Assembly: GCA_020639135.1 (NCBI GenBank)
Contig: JACKHE010000002.1
Coordinates: 310,001-374,000, forward strand
From: Phycisphaeraceae bacterium
GTDB lineage: Bacteria; Planctomycetota; Phycisphaerae; Phycisphaerales; UBA1924
Direction: 5' to 3'
DNA length: 64,000 nucleotides
In this document: positions 33,930-44,934 of the stretch, piece after piece
How positions within the stretch are numbered: position 1 is the stretch's first letter
Layout: every line of letters starts with the position of its first letter
Made by a program: the position numbers and the translations under genes
The notes under the pieces: model-generated
Seen by the model: only the letters and a program-made list of their open reading frames with translations
Told to the model about the DNA's origin: nothing
The model's database searches: none

Positions 33930-35570
33930 TTACGGTGTGATCGCCGGGCGGTACGCCGGGTCGAACATCGCGGCGCGGATCGCTCCGGGCAGATCGTCGG
34001 GTCTCGGCTCGCGCTCCAGCCCCGATCGGTACGTCACCTCGGCGACCGACAGCGCGATCCGGGCCGAGACGTCGCGGATCCGCTCCAGCGATGGGTACAC
34101 CCGGCCCAGGCGCAGGTCGTCCTCGCTCACCTCGTCCGCCAGCGTCCTGGCCGCGGCGACGAACATCTCGTCGGTGATGCGCGACGCCCGGCTGACGATC
34201 GCGCCAAGCCCCACACCGGGGAAGATGTACGCGTTGTTGCCCTGGCCCGGGATGAACGTCCTGCCCTGGTGGTCCACCGGATCGAAGGGGCTGCCACTGG
34301 CGAAGACCGCCCGGCCGCTCGTCCACTGGTACGCCTGCCGGGCGGTGCACTCCGACTTGGACGTCGGGTTGGACAGCGCCATCACGATCGGCCGCTCGTT
34401 GTGCTGCCCCATCGCCTCGACGACCGGCTGGGTGAACGTTCGGGGGACGCCCGAGACGCCGATGATCGCCGTCGGACGCAGCATGTTCACCGCCTCGACG
34501 AAGTCGCTCGTCCCGGCGTGGTCGTGCGCGAAGGGGATCTTGTGCTCCGCCAGCCGATCTCTCGACTTGACGACCAGCCCCTTGGAATCGAAGAACCAGG
34601 AGCGCCGGCGCGCCTCGTCGGGCGGCATCCCCTCGGCGACGAGCGCGCTGGCGACGAGCTCGCCGATCCCGATGCCGGCCTCGCCGGCGCCGAGGAAGAG
34701 CAGCCGCTGATCCGCCAGCGTCCCCCCGGTGATCCGCAGCGCCGACCACAGCCCCGCGAGCACGACGGCCGCGGTGCCCTGGATGTCGTCGTCGAACAGG
34801 CAGTAGTTGTTCCGGTGCCCGGCCAGCAGCCGGAAGGCGTTGGTGTTGCCGAAGTCCTCGAGCTGCACGATCGCGTCGGGGAAGACCTCGGCCGCGGCGT
34901 CGAGAAACTCGGTGATCAGCGCGTCGTACTCGGCGCCCCGGACACGCTCCTGCCGCAGCCCGATGTAGAGCGGGTCATCGCGCAGCGCCGTGTTGTTCGT
35001 TCCGACGTCGATCGTGACCGGCAGGCACCACGCGGGGTGGATCCCGGCGCAGACGGTGTAGAGGGAGAGTTTCCCGATGGGGATGCCCATACCGTCCGCG
35101 CCGAGATCGCCCAGCCCCAGGATCCGCTCGCCATCGGTGACGACGATGATGCGCACGTCCTCGTGCGGCCAGTGCCGCAGGAGCTCGGCGATGCGTCCCT
35201 TGTCCTCGCAGGTGATGAACATGCCGCGGGGCCTTCGGAAGATGTGCCCGAACTCCTGGCAAGCCTGCCCCACGGTGGGGGTGTAGATGATCGGCATCAG
35301 CTGCTCGATGTGATCGACGACGACGCGGTAAAACAGCGATTCGTTGCGGTCCTGCAGCCCGATGAGCTCGACGTACCGCTCGAGGTCGTTGGGCTTGCGC
35401 TCGAGGATCTCCATCACCCGCAGGACCTGCTCCTCCTGGGTCAGAACCCTCGGCGGCAGCAGCCCGCGCAGGCCCAGCGCCTCGCGCTCCTCGATGGTGA
35501 ACGCCGTCCCCTTGTTCCGCATGGGATCGTGGAGCAGTTTCACGCCGCGGTGAAGCAGATCGGTGGTCAT
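33930..35570 (-). CDS. maeA: NAD-type malic enzyme
   Basis: 546 residues, the usual length of the large malic enzymes. MPIIYTPTVGQACQEF is the malate-site signature, IGKLSLYTVCAGIHPAWCLP precedes the divalent-metal site, LEDFGNTNAF follows, and LLFLGAGEAGIGIGELVAS is the NAD Rossmann loop. It decarboxylates malate to pyruvate and CO2 with reduction of NAD(P). Together with PEP carboxykinase and PPDK in this window it covers the malate-pyruvate-PEP node. A promoter with operator-like repeat lies just upstream. Confidence 0.92.
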   Translation of the reverse strand: MTTDLLHRGVKLLHDPMRNKGTAFTIEEREALGLRGLLPPRVLTQEEQVLRVMEILERKPNDLERYVELIGLQDRNESLFYRVVVDHIEQLMPIIYTPTVGQACQEFGHIFRRPRGMFITCEDKGRIAELLRHWPHEDVRIIVVTDGERILGLGDLGADGMGIPIGKLSLYTVCAGIHPAWCLPVTIDVGTNNTALRDDPLYIGLRQERVRGAEYDALITEFLDAAAEVFPDAIVQLEDFGNTNAFRLLAGHRNNYCLFDDDIQGTAAVVLAGLWSALRITGGTLADQRLLFLGAGEAGIGIGELVASALVAEGMPPDEARRRSWFFDSKGLVVKSRDRLAEHKIPFAHDHAGTSDFVEAVNMLRPTAIIGVSGVPRTFTQPVVEAMGQHNERPIVMALSNPTSKSECTARQAYQWTSGRAVFASGSPFDPVDHQGRTFIPGQGNNAYIFPGVGLGAIVSRASRITDEMFVAAARTLADEVSEDDLRLGRVYPSLERIRDVSARIALSVAEVTYRSGLEREPRPDDLPGAIRAAMFDPAYRPAITP

Positions 35571-35605
35571 CGCAGGACCCTTTCAACGACTGGTGGTGAC
35601 GCCGC

Positions 35606-35642
35606 GTCCTTTCATGTCAAAAGGACAAATCACTCCATTGTA
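35606..35642 (-). promoter_or_regulatory. malic enzyme promoter: TACAAT box with an inverted repeat at the expected start site
   Basis: On the minus strand TACAAT (35642-35637) serves as a -10. Eleven bases downstream lies the inverted repeat GTCCTTT-N7-AAAGGAC (35606-35626), which would cover about +4 to +24. A repressor bound there would block transcription. No good -35 is seen. Confidence 0.4.
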
Positions 35643-35682
35643 GGCGTGCGATGTTTGCTGGCGTCCGTTCCGGAGCAGGAAA

Positions 35683-37140
35683 TCAGGCGCCGGCGGCCTC
35701 GATCTCGAGCTCCGCGATAAAGCGGCCGCCCTCAACGCTCAGCCCCAGCGTCGCGCCCATCGACCTGCAGATCGTCGAGGTCGCCGAGAGCCCGATGCCG
35801 GAATGATCCCCGCGGTCGGCGTCTTCCCCGGTCCGGAACGGCGCGAGGATCCCGTCGCAATCGATGGCGCCCGGGTCCCGGACATCGTTGGCGCACGAGA
35901 GCCGCACCGAGCCGCCGCCGTTGGTCAGCGCGATGGCGACCCGCCCGCCCTCGGGTGTGTGCTCGACGGCGTTGGTCACCAGGTTGTTGAAGACGAAGCG
36001 GAGCAGGTCGGGGTCGGTCCGCGCGGTGGCGCCCTCCTCGATCGACCGTTCGACCGTCAGCCGCCTGGCGCTGGCGATCCCGGCGCTGCACTCGATCACC
36101 TCGGCGATCGCGATGTCGGCCCGGACCCGCTCCGACCTCGGGTCCTCGTGCCCCGCCTGCACCCGGACGACCCGCAGCAGGGTGGTGATCAGACGCTGGA
36201 GTTCCCTGGCGCACTCGACGATCTCGCCGAGCCGGAGCCGCATCCGCTCGGGATCGTCCGGCCACTTCGCCGCAACCTCGGCGATCATCAGCAGCTCGGC
36301 GACCGGGTTGCGGAGCTCGTGGGCGAGCATCGCCCGCGACACGCGTTCCCTCGTGAACGAGGATTCCAGCCGCTCCAGCAGCTCGTTGATCCCATCGAGC
36401 AGCGGGCGGATCTCTTCCGGCGCCCCTCCGACATCGATCCGACCGACCAGGTTCGACGCGTCAACCGAGGCGACCTGCGCGTTCGCATCGTCCAGGGGCC
36501 GCAGCCCGCGTCTGACGGTCACCAACGCCAGCCCCGTGAATCCGGCGATCATCAGCACGCACGCCGCGGCGACCCCGGCGCCGATCCGCAGCAGCGGGAC
36601 GAGCATCGGCTCGGTCCCCGCGACGACCCGGATCACGACCCGCGTTCGGAGCGCGAGGTATGCCTCCCGCTGCGACGCCTCCATCTCGTCGTCGATTTCC
36701 CTGACAATCATCGTCAGCGTCACCGCGCGCGCCGGCCGGCCGTCCGGTGTTTCGGCGCGCTCGATGACCGGGACGTCGGGGGCGCCCGGGGCGACCACCA
36801 TCAGCTCGGCGCCGGCATCCTTGAGCGATTCGGAGCGGTCCATGGTCTCCAGCCGGTCTCCCGAATCGCCTTCCCGGACGCGCCAGACCTGGAAGTACCC
36901 CGGATTCTCGGAATCTCCGGACATCGAGGCGTCGGTGGCGGCTTCGTCGAACTCGAGCACGCCCTCTTCGGAGTAGTCCACGAGCGTCGTCAGGAACTCC
37001 GCCTGGGCGATGAGGTTGTCGTCGAACTGTCCGGTGAGCGCGTGCCGGGCGAGGGCGATGATCATCGCCGAACCGACGAGGCTCAGCGCGATCCCGCCTA
37101 CGAGCAGCGTCCGCAACTGGCTGGCGGCGATGGATCTCAT
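35683..37140 (-). CDS. two-component sensor histidine kinase
   Basis: 485 residues from ATG 37140, overlapping the response regulator stop (ATGA). Two membrane helices (about residues 12-33 and 155-180: VGGIALSLVGSAMIIALARH and IGAGVAAACVLMIAGFTGLALV) enclose a periplasmic sensor. A HAMP-like linker follows, then the H-box MLAHELRNPVAE with His274, an N-box FVFNNLVTNAVEHTPEGG and a short G box (GDHSGIGLSATSTICRSMG). The periplasmic part has an acidic segment but no recognised ligand site. It transmits a cell-envelope signal to the paired regulator. Confidence 0.88.
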   Translation of the reverse strand: MRSIAASQLRTLLVGGIALSLVGSAMIIALARHALTGQFDDNLIAQAEFLTTLVDYSEEGVLEFDEAATDASMSGDSENPGYFQVWRVREGDSGDRLETMDRSESLKDAGAELMVVAPGAPDVPVIERAETPDGRPARAVTLTMIVREIDDEMEASQREAYLALRTRVVIRVVAGTEPMLVPLLRIGAGVAAACVLMIAGFTGLALVTVRRGLRPLDDANAQVASVDASNLVGRIDVGGAPEEIRPLLDGINELLERLESSFTRERVSRAMLAHELRNPVAELLMIAEVAAKWPDDPERMRLRLGEIVECARELQRLITTLLRVVRVQAGHEDPRSERVRADIAIAEVIECSAGIASARRLTVERSIEEGATARTDPDLLRFVFNNLVTNAVEHTPEGGRVAIALTNGGGSVRLSCANDVRDPGAIDCDGILAPFRTGEDADRGDHSGIGLSATSTICRSMGATLGLSVEGGRFIAELEIEAAGA

Positions 37141-37814
37141 GACGCGGGTCTCGCGATCGTGTAGCCCATGCCCCGGCGCGTCTCGATCAGGTTGTCCACG
37201 CCGAACTGGGCGAGCTTGGCGCGGACCGAGCAAACCAACCGGTCCACGGCGTTGCTCGTCGGCTCCGAGTCGGAGCGGTACAGGTGCGTCTCGAGATCCC
37301 GCCGGTGGACAACCTCCCCCGCGCGGAATGCGAGAAACTCGAGCAGGGCGTACTCGCGCGCCGTCAGATCCACCGTGCCCTGCTCTGAACTCGCCTGACG
37401 CGCCGCGGTGTCGATGGTCAGCCCACGCACCGTCAGGGTCGGGCTCACATGCCGCTGAGAGCGCCGGTAGATCGCGTTGAGTCGCGCAACCAGCTCGTCG
37501 AAGGCGAATGGTTTGACGAGATAATCGTCGGCGCCGCGGCTCAGGCCGCTGACCTTGTCGTCGATGGTGTCCCTGGCGGTCAGCACGAGCACGTGGGTCT
37601 CGTCTCCCCTGGCGCGGAGCTCGTCGAGGATGTCGAGCCCCTCGCCGTCGGGCAGCCGCCGGTCGAGCACGATCGCCTCGAACGGGTCGCCCCGGAGGAT
37701 CGCCCGGGCGTCGCGCAGGGTGCGCGCCGTCTCGACGGCGTGACCGCAGCGGCGCAAGCCTTCGGAGAGGCTGTCCAGCAGCCGCCAGGAATCTTCGATC
37801 AGGAGCAGCCGCAC
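37137..37814 (-). CDS. OmpR/PhoB-family response regulator
   Basis: 225 residues from GTG 37814, chosen because GGAGG lies five bases upstream and the receiver domain starts at once (VRLLLIEDSWRLL). The phosphoacceptor is Asp51 in AIVLDRRLPDGEG, and the conserved Lys is in DDYLVKPFAFDEL. The C-terminal winged helix (VDLTAREYALLEFLAF, TSNAVDRLVCSVRAKL, ETRRGMGYTI) binds DNA. Partner of the kinase encoded directly after it. Target genes unknown; the 198-bp gap upstream before the CRTAC1 gene holds no other gene. Confidence 0.88.
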   Translation of the reverse strand: MRLLLIEDSWRLLDSLSEGLRRCGHAVETARTLRDARAILRGDPFEAIVLDRRLPDGEGLDILDELRARGDETHVLVLTARDTIDDKVSGLSRGADDYLVKPFAFDELVARLNAIYRRSQRHVSPTLTVRGLTIDTAARQASSEQGTVDLTAREYALLEFLAFRAGEVVHRRDLETHLYRSDSEPTSNAVDRLVCSVRAKLAQFGVDNLIETRRGMGYTIARPAS

Positions 37815-38012
37815 GCGTTCCTCCGTGGAGACCGGTGATCGTACCGGCGCCGAAATCGGCGAGACGCTCCAATCATGCACCCCGAAGGGCGCCGAATATG
37901 ACCGGAGGATGACCGGCAGCACAAATGCCGCCGGGGATCCCCCCGCCCATCCCGGTGATTCGATTGGGCGCCGCGGGCGCGATCTCGACCCGGGCCGGCC
38001 CCGGTCTTCCGT

Positions 38013-39737
38013 TCAGTTGCAGGTCGTGCCGAACCCGGCGAGCAGCTGGCCCAGGTCCGCCGTGTCCACGACGCCATCGCCGTTGAAATCGGTGATCAGG
38101 CCGACCCCGACGTCGCCGAAGGCGGAGAGCAGCTGGCCGAGGTCGGCGGTGTCCACGGCGCAGTCGCGGTTGGTGTCGATCGGGCAGGGGGTGATGGTGA
38201 TCGTCTGGTTGGCGCCGATGTTCGAGAGCGTGCGCGTCGAGCCGTCGGCCCAGAACACGGTGATCGAATCGACCATCGTCGAGGCGCCGAGCCCGAAGTG
38301 CAGGGACAGCTCGCTCTGCGCCAGGTAGTTGCACCCGCCGTCGAGGAATCGGACCTGCGCCATGCCGCCGGAAACAATCTCGACCCGCGTTCCGAAACCG
38401 TCCGGGGGCAGGTCCGAGCACGTCGGCGCCTCGAACAGGATCTTCAACCAGTTGGTGTTCGGCCCGCTCAGGTCGTTGCGGTACACCTTCACCGGCTGGG
38501 CGTTGTTGAAGATGACGATGTCCATGTCGCCGTCGTTCTCGAGGTCGATGTGCAGGAGACCCCGGCCGTTGCTGGTGTCGTTGATGCCGGAGGCGACGGC
38601 CTCCTCGGTGAAGTGCGCCGTCCCGTCGTTGATGAACAGGAAGGTGGGATCGACGGAGTAGGTCGGGCCGTCGAACCCGTTGGTGTGGACGAGGTCCAGC
38701 CAGCCGTCGTGGTTGAAGTCCACCGCGGTGACCCCCCAGCCCCACATACCAAAGTTGCACCCGCGCGGGGTGGACTCCTCGCTGAAGACGTCGTTGCCGG
38801 CGCACATGTACAACATGTTGCCCGATGACCCGACGCCGTGTGAGCCGTCCGCGGCGATCTTGCTCGTGACGTACCAGTCGATGACGCCGTCGTTGTCGAA
38901 GTCGCCCTGGGTGTTGCCCATGCCGTTGGAATCGAGGCCGGTCCCCGAGGGCGCGGTCATGTTGGTGAACGTGCCGTCACCGTTGTTGACGAGGTACTTG
39001 CTGGTGGTGAAGTCGGCGACCCAGAGGATCTCCGGGTAGCGGTCGCCGTTCATGTCGGTGAACCTGGGCGCAAAGCCGCGGACTGTGGTCATGTCCACAT
39101 CGATCGCGGTGGTGGTGACGTTGGTGAAGGTCCCGTCGCCGTTGTTGCGGTAGAGCTGATTGCCGCCATTCCAGCCGGCAACCGCCAGGTCGAGGTCGCC
39201 GTCGAGGTCGTAGTCGCCGAAGGCGGAGCCGAAGGTGTCGCCGATTGTGGGGCTGGCGTACGCGACGCCCGCGGTCGCGGTGACGTCGGTGAAAGTCCCG
39301 TCGCCGTTGTTGCGGTACAGCACGTTGTGCCCGGGTGTGTCCTGCGTGCCGAAGCCGAGGCTCGAGACGTAGATGTCGAGATCGCCGTCGTCGTCATAAT
39401 CGCCCGCGGAAGCGCCGGTGCCGCGGTGGGTCCGCGCAACGCCCGCCGCGGCGCCGCCCTCGGTGAACACGCCGGATCCGTCGTTCCACCAGAGCTGGTC
39501 CACCCCGGCGGAGCCCCCGATCATGAAGATGTCCTGGTCGCCGTCACGGTCGAAATCGCCGGCGACACCGCCGGCGCCCTGGAACTCCTTGTCGGGGCCG
39601 TTGATCGTCTTGGCGTGCGGCATCGACGTCAGCCCGGTGCTCGCCGAGATGTCGGTGAAGACCAGCGTCTGGGCTGAGACATCCGCGACGGTCATCGACA
39701 GCGCAGCGAATGCGAACACAATCAGACGGGTTGTCAT
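38013..39737 (-). CDS. secreted CRTAC1-type FG-GAP/ASPIC-UnbV protein with GC-type dockerin tail
   Basis: 574 residues with a signal peptide (LIVFAFAALSMTVADVSAQ). At least seven FG-GAP/VCBS-like calcium loops of the DYDxDGDLDL type appear (e.g. GDFDRDGDQDIFMIGG, GDYDLDGDLDLAVAGW), building a beta propeller. An ASPIC/UnbV domain follows (GFGTRVEIVSGG, VDSITVFWADGSTRTL). The last 55 residues are a duplicated dockerin-like module, DTNRDCAVDTADLGQLLSAFG and DFNGDGVVDTADLGQLLAGFG, typical of Phycisphaerae secreted proteins. Probably cell-surface, calcium-binding; role unknown. Confidence 0.85.
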   Translation of the reverse strand: MTTRLIVFAFAALSMTVADVSAQTLVFTDISASTGLTSMPHAKTINGPDKEFQGAGGVAGDFDRDGDQDIFMIGGSAGVDQLWWNDGSGVFTEGGAAAGVARTHRGTGASAGDYDDDGDLDIYVSSLGFGTQDTPGHNVLYRNNGDGTFTDVTATAGVAYASPTIGDTFGSAFGDYDLDGDLDLAVAGWNGGNQLYRNNGDGTFTNVTTTAIDVDMTTVRGFAPRFTDMNGDRYPEILWVADFTTSKYLVNNGDGTFTNMTAPSGTGLDSNGMGNTQGDFDNDGVIDWYVTSKIAADGSHGVGSSGNMLYMCAGNDVFSEESTPRGCNFGMWGWGVTAVDFNHDGWLDLVHTNGFDGPTYSVDPTFLFINDGTAHFTEEAVASGINDTSNGRGLLHIDLENDGDMDIVIFNNAQPVKVYRNDLSGPNTNWLKILFEAPTCSDLPPDGFGTRVEIVSGGMAQVRFLDGGCNYLAQSELSLHFGLGASTMVDSITVFWADGSTRTLSNIGANQTITITPCPIDTNRDCAVDTADLGQLLSAFGDVGVGLITDFNGDGVVDTADLGQLLAGFGTTCN

Positions 39738-39883
39738 GGCGTATCCCCTCGTGAATCTTCCCGGAACGACGATGACAGTCTAATCGGGCGCCCCCCGGAT
39801 CCGGGCGTCGAAATCGACTGATTCAGCGGAAATCTGCATTCCCGGACCCCTCCGGGGGGAGGCGGTCCTGCCGATGACCCGCG

Positions 39884-40273
39884 TCAGGGGGCGCCATCCA
39901 TGAAGTCATAAATCCGCAGCGAGTTGAACCTGGGTGTCCATTTGGTGACGAGCCCGACATGATCGGGGTGCGTGACATACCCGTTGTACGCCTCGACGCT
40001 GTCGAACCCGATGTTCAGCCCCACGTCGTAATCGGCGATCACCTTGTCCCGCCCGGTGTCAACCGGGGCCCCGGCGGCGAAGCTGACCACGCCGGGGATC
40101 CTCGACAGGTATGTCTCGCTGTCCTGCAGGACGGCCGGGATGTCCGCCTCGTCCTTGACATCGATCAGCACGATATGGCTGATGAGCGCCGGCCGGGGCG
40201 CCGATGTCGAGCACCCGTACATCAGACAACAGGGCAGGGACGCACAGAGACACAGCGCGAGGGCTTTGAACAT
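39884..40273 (-). CDS. Dabb-domain (stress-responsive A/B barrel) lipoprotein-like protein
   Basis: 129 residues with a short signal ending in a lipobox-like MYGC. The rest matches the Dabb dimeric barrel: ISHIVLIDVKDEADIPAVL, IPGVVSFAAGAP, YDVGLNIGFDSVEAYNGYVTHPDH. Family members are small ferredoxin-fold dimers of varied or unknown function. The export signal is less usual for the family. It sits 29 bases after the pentaheme cytochrome gene on the same strand. Confidence 0.75.
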   Translation of the reverse strand: MFKALALCLCASLPCCLMYGCSTSAPRPALISHIVLIDVKDEADIPAVLQDSETYLSRIPGVVSFAAGAPVDTGRDKVIADYDVGLNIGFDSVEAYNGYVTHPDHVGLVTKWTPRFNSLRIYDFMDGAP

Positions 40274-40302
40274 CCTCGCAGTCTAACGTGTCGCCGGGAT
40301 GG

Positions 40303-42030
40303 TCATTCCCGCTCGAACCGGACGGTCAGCGCCAGCCGCTCCGGGGCCGGCGAGGCCTCGTCGTACATCCGCAGAAACCGCTCGGTCTCGTCCGTGCCCA
40401 CGCCGCGGAGCCCGTCCGCCCAGGCGGGGGGGATCGTCTGGAGCCACGCCCACGCGATGATGGTGCAGTTGTCGCCGGTGCCGGGCGGCAGCGGCACGCG
40501 GTACGTCACGGTGTCCGAGCCGGCGACGAAATCATCGTCGCCCTCGGGGCCGACCGGGGCCGTCTTGTCGGTGTGCGGGCCGTCCGCCTTCCAGCCCAGC
40601 GGGAGCAGGCGGTTGTCCTTCTTCCGCTCGGCCATCCGGGTGAGGATCGTGGTGGCCTCGCCGGAGACGTCTGCGGCGGTCAGCTCGTACACCGCGACCT
40701 GGTCCGGCGATGTGATGACGTCGTAGTGGGGGATGCCGAGTTCCTCATCGACGCCCACGAGCCGGCCCCGGTCGTCAAAGTCGCCGGAGTCAAAGAGCGG
40801 GGTCGAGCCGTCGCGCACGAGCGTCTCGATCCAGACGCGCCGCGAGGGATACGCCGTGGGGAGCTTGTGCCCCGAGAGGTTGGTGATCTTCACATCGAAG
40901 ACGAGCGTGTCACCGAGTTCCGTGCGCTCGCGGCGGGGCTCGCCGATGTCGAGCCGCGCGGTCCGGTGCGAGAGCATCGCGCGCGTTGCCCTCGCGTTGC
41001 GCTCCAGGCTCTCGGGGCTCGAGGTCACGCCCAGCTCCTCGGCGTTGGCGGCGAGCAGGTCGAGCATGAACGCGTTGGCGCCGATGAATGAATGCCCCCG
41101 GACGCCGTCGCGCGTCCTGATGTTGAAGTCGAGCCCCATCGGGTTGCGCGCGATCCGCATCGAGCCCACCTCGGGCATGTGGCAACCGATGCACCCCGTG
41201 GCCATAGGGCCCGGGTTGTCCGATTCCGTGCTGTACGCGCTGTTGCGCCACTCGGCGTAGGGCGCCTGCTCGGGGAAGAGCCCGTCGCCCCCGGTGTGCC
41301 CCGTGTCCAGGTTGTGGCATGATCCGCACAGCCCCGACGAACGGATCTGCGCGCCCTGAGTCGGCGTGAATGCCGAGTGCATGAACATCGGGCCCGGCGC
41401 CGGGTCGGCGAAGGGGCCGAAGATCACCCGCCCCGGCCTGATCACCGGGTTGCCGTTCTGCGTCGCGTACGTCCCGAGCCCGTCCGGCTGGATCTGGTGG
41501 CACACGGTGCACGACACACCGTCGGCGTACAGCGGGTTCGCCACCGCCTCGGCGACCCGCAGCGGTTCCCAGCCGGCGATCGCGTGGGTGTGGTGCGCCA
41601 TCGGTGTGTGGCAACGCATGCACAGCGCCTCGAACCCCGCCGCGCGCGCCGGCTCGTCCGCGCACTCGGCCGAGAGCTGCGCTCGCCAGTACGGGTCGCG
41701 CGCCGAGTTGGCCATCATCGTCCCGTTCCAGAGCCCGTGCGGCGAGACATCCTCGCCGGTGGCCGACCACAGCGCCGAAGCGCTCGGCGAGGCGCTGTGG
41801 CACATCGCGCAGCCGTCGCCGGTCGCGAAGATCGGGTTTGCCGCCGTCGGGCGGAGCCTCGGCATACCCCGGCCCCACACCGGATCGTCCGGCAGCCCCC
41901 CGGTCTGACCCGCGCCGGCCCCGGACCATTCGTTCTGCGGTTCGTCGTCCGCCAGCAGCGCCGGCGACAGGATGCCGAGCGACACGGAGAGCGGGACAAG
42001 AATCAAAGCCGATCTGGATATCCGGTTCAT
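40303..42030 (-). CDS. pentaheme cytochrome c-like protein
   Basis: 575 residues with signal peptide (LILVPLSVSLGILSPALLA). Five CxxCH motifs are confined to the first half: CAMCH (74-78), CMRCH, CTVCH, CGSCH and CIGCH. The spacers resemble cytochrome c554/hydroxylamine oxidoreductase-type proteins (MANSARDPYWRAQLSAEC; GHKLPTAYPSRRVWIETLV). The C-terminal half without hemes looks like a beta-rich domain. Likely a periplasmic electron carrier or oxidoreductase. Partner not evident, though it is near the large cytochrome block. Confidence 0.75.
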   Translation of the reverse strand: MNRISRSALILVPLSVSLGILSPALLADDEPQNEWSGAGAGQTGGLPDDPVWGRGMPRLRPTAANPIFATGDGCAMCHSASPSASALWSATGEDVSPHGLWNGTMMANSARDPYWRAQLSAECADEPARAAGFEALCMRCHTPMAHHTHAIAGWEPLRVAEAVANPLYADGVSCTVCHQIQPDGLGTYATQNGNPVIRPGRVIFGPFADPAPGPMFMHSAFTPTQGAQIRSSGLCGSCHNLDTGHTGGDGLFPEQAPYAEWRNSAYSTESDNPGPMATGCIGCHMPEVGSMRIARNPMGLDFNIRTRDGVRGHSFIGANAFMLDLLAANAEELGVTSSPESLERNARATRAMLSHRTARLDIGEPRRERTELGDTLVFDVKITNLSGHKLPTAYPSRRVWIETLVRDGSTPLFDSGDFDDRGRLVGVDEELGIPHYDVITSPDQVAVYELTAADVSGEATTILTRMAERKKDNRLLPLGWKADGPHTDKTAPVGPEGDDDFVAGSDTVTYRVPLPPGTGDNCTIIAWAWLQTIPPAWADGLRGVGTDETERFLRMYDEASPAPERLALTVRFERE

Positions 42031-42039
42031 GCCCGGATC

Positions 42040-42936
42040 TTAGTCCTCCGGCCCGGCCGGCGCCCTGAGCACCGTCACCGTGCCCGAGTCAGCGATGAAG
42101 CGCAGCGGCATCGACATCCCCGCCGGCGCCGGCTCGCCGTCGATCTGGATCGGCGCCGGAGACATGTCGGCGCATCCAACATCGATGACCCGCCCTCTCG
42201 CGCCAACGAAGCCGGAGGCCGAGCCCTGCTCCCCAAGCAGGCTGCGCAGCGCCCACCCCGCGGCGTCGATCACGTTGTTCATCGGGTAGAAGACGACATC
42301 GAGGAGCCCGTCGGTCATCGAGGCCTCCCGCGCCGGGTTGAGCCCCACCGCGTACCGGCGGCAGTTGGCCACAACCAGCAGCCCCCGCATGCCCTCGCAG
42401 ACGACTTCGCCGTCAACAACGATGCGTAGCTCCGGCAGCGTCGGCCGAAGCGCCTGACGCAGGATCGGGCGCAGATACGTTGACTTTCGGATCTTGCCGT
42501 TGCGGGCCGCGTTGACCTCCGCGACGACCGCAGCGTCGATTCCCACGCTGCACATCACCAGGAACGGCGTCCCGTTGACGGTGGGGAGGTCGATCGCCGT
42601 CGTCCGCCCATCCCGGATCGCTTCGCGGATCTGATCGATCCTGGCGAGCATCCCCAGCTCCTTCGAGAGCAGATTCTCCGTGCCCATCGGGGCGATGTAC
42701 ACGGGGACGCCCGAAGCCTCCAGCCCCGGCGCGGCGTTGTGGGCCGTCCCGTCGCCGCCGATGATCACCGCCGCGCTGGCGCCCTGATAGTTCGGCCGCG
42801 CTGCCCCGGTGGCCGCGATCGTGCGCTCGACCTCCCAGCCGTCAGCGCGGAGCGCCACCGTCAGTTCGTTCGCGAAGCGCTCGGCTTTGCCTCGACCCGA
42901 CGCCGGATTGTAGAGCAGGACCACTCGGCGGCGCAT
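42040..42936 (-). CDS. diacylglycerol kinase / sphingosine kinase family protein
   Basis: 298 residues from ATG 42936. VVLLYNPASGRGKAERFANEL and the nucleotide loop AAVIIGGDGTAHNA (GGDGT at 60-64) are the DAGK catalytic signatures; APMGTENLLSKELGM and CSVGIDAAVVAEV follow. Such enzymes phosphorylate lipid acceptors such as diacylglycerol or undecaprenol-type molecules at the membrane. It is encoded 32 bases after pckA; the open frame extends into pckA but the family start is at 42936. Confidence 0.85.
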   Translation of the reverse strand: MRRRVVLLYNPASGRGKAERFANELTVALRADGWEVERTIAATGAARPNYQGASAAVIIGGDGTAHNAAPGLEASGVPVYIAPMGTENLLSKELGMLARIDQIREAIRDGRTTAIDLPTVNGTPFLVMCSVGIDAAVVAEVNAARNGKIRKSTYLRPILRQALRPTLPELRIVVDGEVVCEGMRGLLVVANCRRYAVGLNPAREASMTDGLLDVVFYPMNNVIDAAGWALRSLLGEQGSASGFVGARGRVIDVGCADMSPAPIQIDGEPAPAGMSMPLRFIADSGTVTVLRAPAGPED

Positions 42937-42968
42937 GATCGCGGGTTTCGACTGAAGCCTGGTGGCAT

Positions 42969-44561
<1,593 letters not shown>

Positions 44562-44609
44562 CGTTTCCTCGACTTTCTGTCGGTCATCCGGGGGTGGGCG
44601 GCGATGGCT

Positions 44610-44686
44610 CTGATCGGCGCTGAGCCGCTCCGGTCCGGTGATTCCACGGGTTGTGATCTGGCGCTTATCGGCTCCGATTCGCTCCG
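44610..44686. repeat. two imperfect 23-base direct repeats upstream of pckA
   Basis: 44610-44632 and 44664-44686 share 17-18 of 23 positions, both ending in CGCTCCGG and containing ATCGGC. They are 54 bases apart, about five helical turns, in the 273-bp gap between pckA and the tRNA. Two sites for a dimeric regulator on one helix face would look like this; no protein is implied by the sequence alone. Confidence 0.25.
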
Positions 44687-44811
44687 GAGTGTAGTCCCTG
44701 AGGATGAATCGGTCCCGAAAGGCTTCCGCTCGGAAATGCGTTTTTCTAGCCGCCCAGGGCGGATCGGCCGATGATTGACCCCGGCGGCCGGCAGCCTTAC
44801 TGTCACCGCAT

Positions 44812-44827
44812 CCCCTGGCGACAGGGG
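44812..44827 (+). promoter_or_regulatory. GNRA-capped hairpin in the tRNA-His 5' leader
   Basis: CCCCTG-GCGA-CAGGGG folds into a perfect 6-bp stem with a GNRA tetraloop, ending seven bases before the tRNA. It could shape RNase P processing of the G-1-containing precursor or be a chance hairpin. Confidence 0.35.
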
Positions 44828-44834
44828 GACCGAT

Positions 44835-44909
44835 GGCGATCGTAGCTCAGTTGGTTAGAGCACCAGGTTGTGATCCTGGGGGTCGGGGGTTCGAGTCCCC
44901 TCGATCGCC
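44835..44909 (+). tRNA. trnH: tRNA-His (anticodon GTG)
   Basis: A complete cloverleaf: acceptor arm GCGATCG/CGATCGC with seven perfect pairs, the extra G-1 at 44835 opposite C73 that marks tRNA-His, D-arm GCTCAGTTGGTTAGAGC, anticodon loop TTGTGAT (GTG), and T-arm GGGGG-TTCGAGT-CCCCT. CCA is not encoded. An open frame across this region is not a gene. Confidence 0.97.
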
Positions 44910-44934
44910 CTTTTGCGGACGGCGACACAACAGC

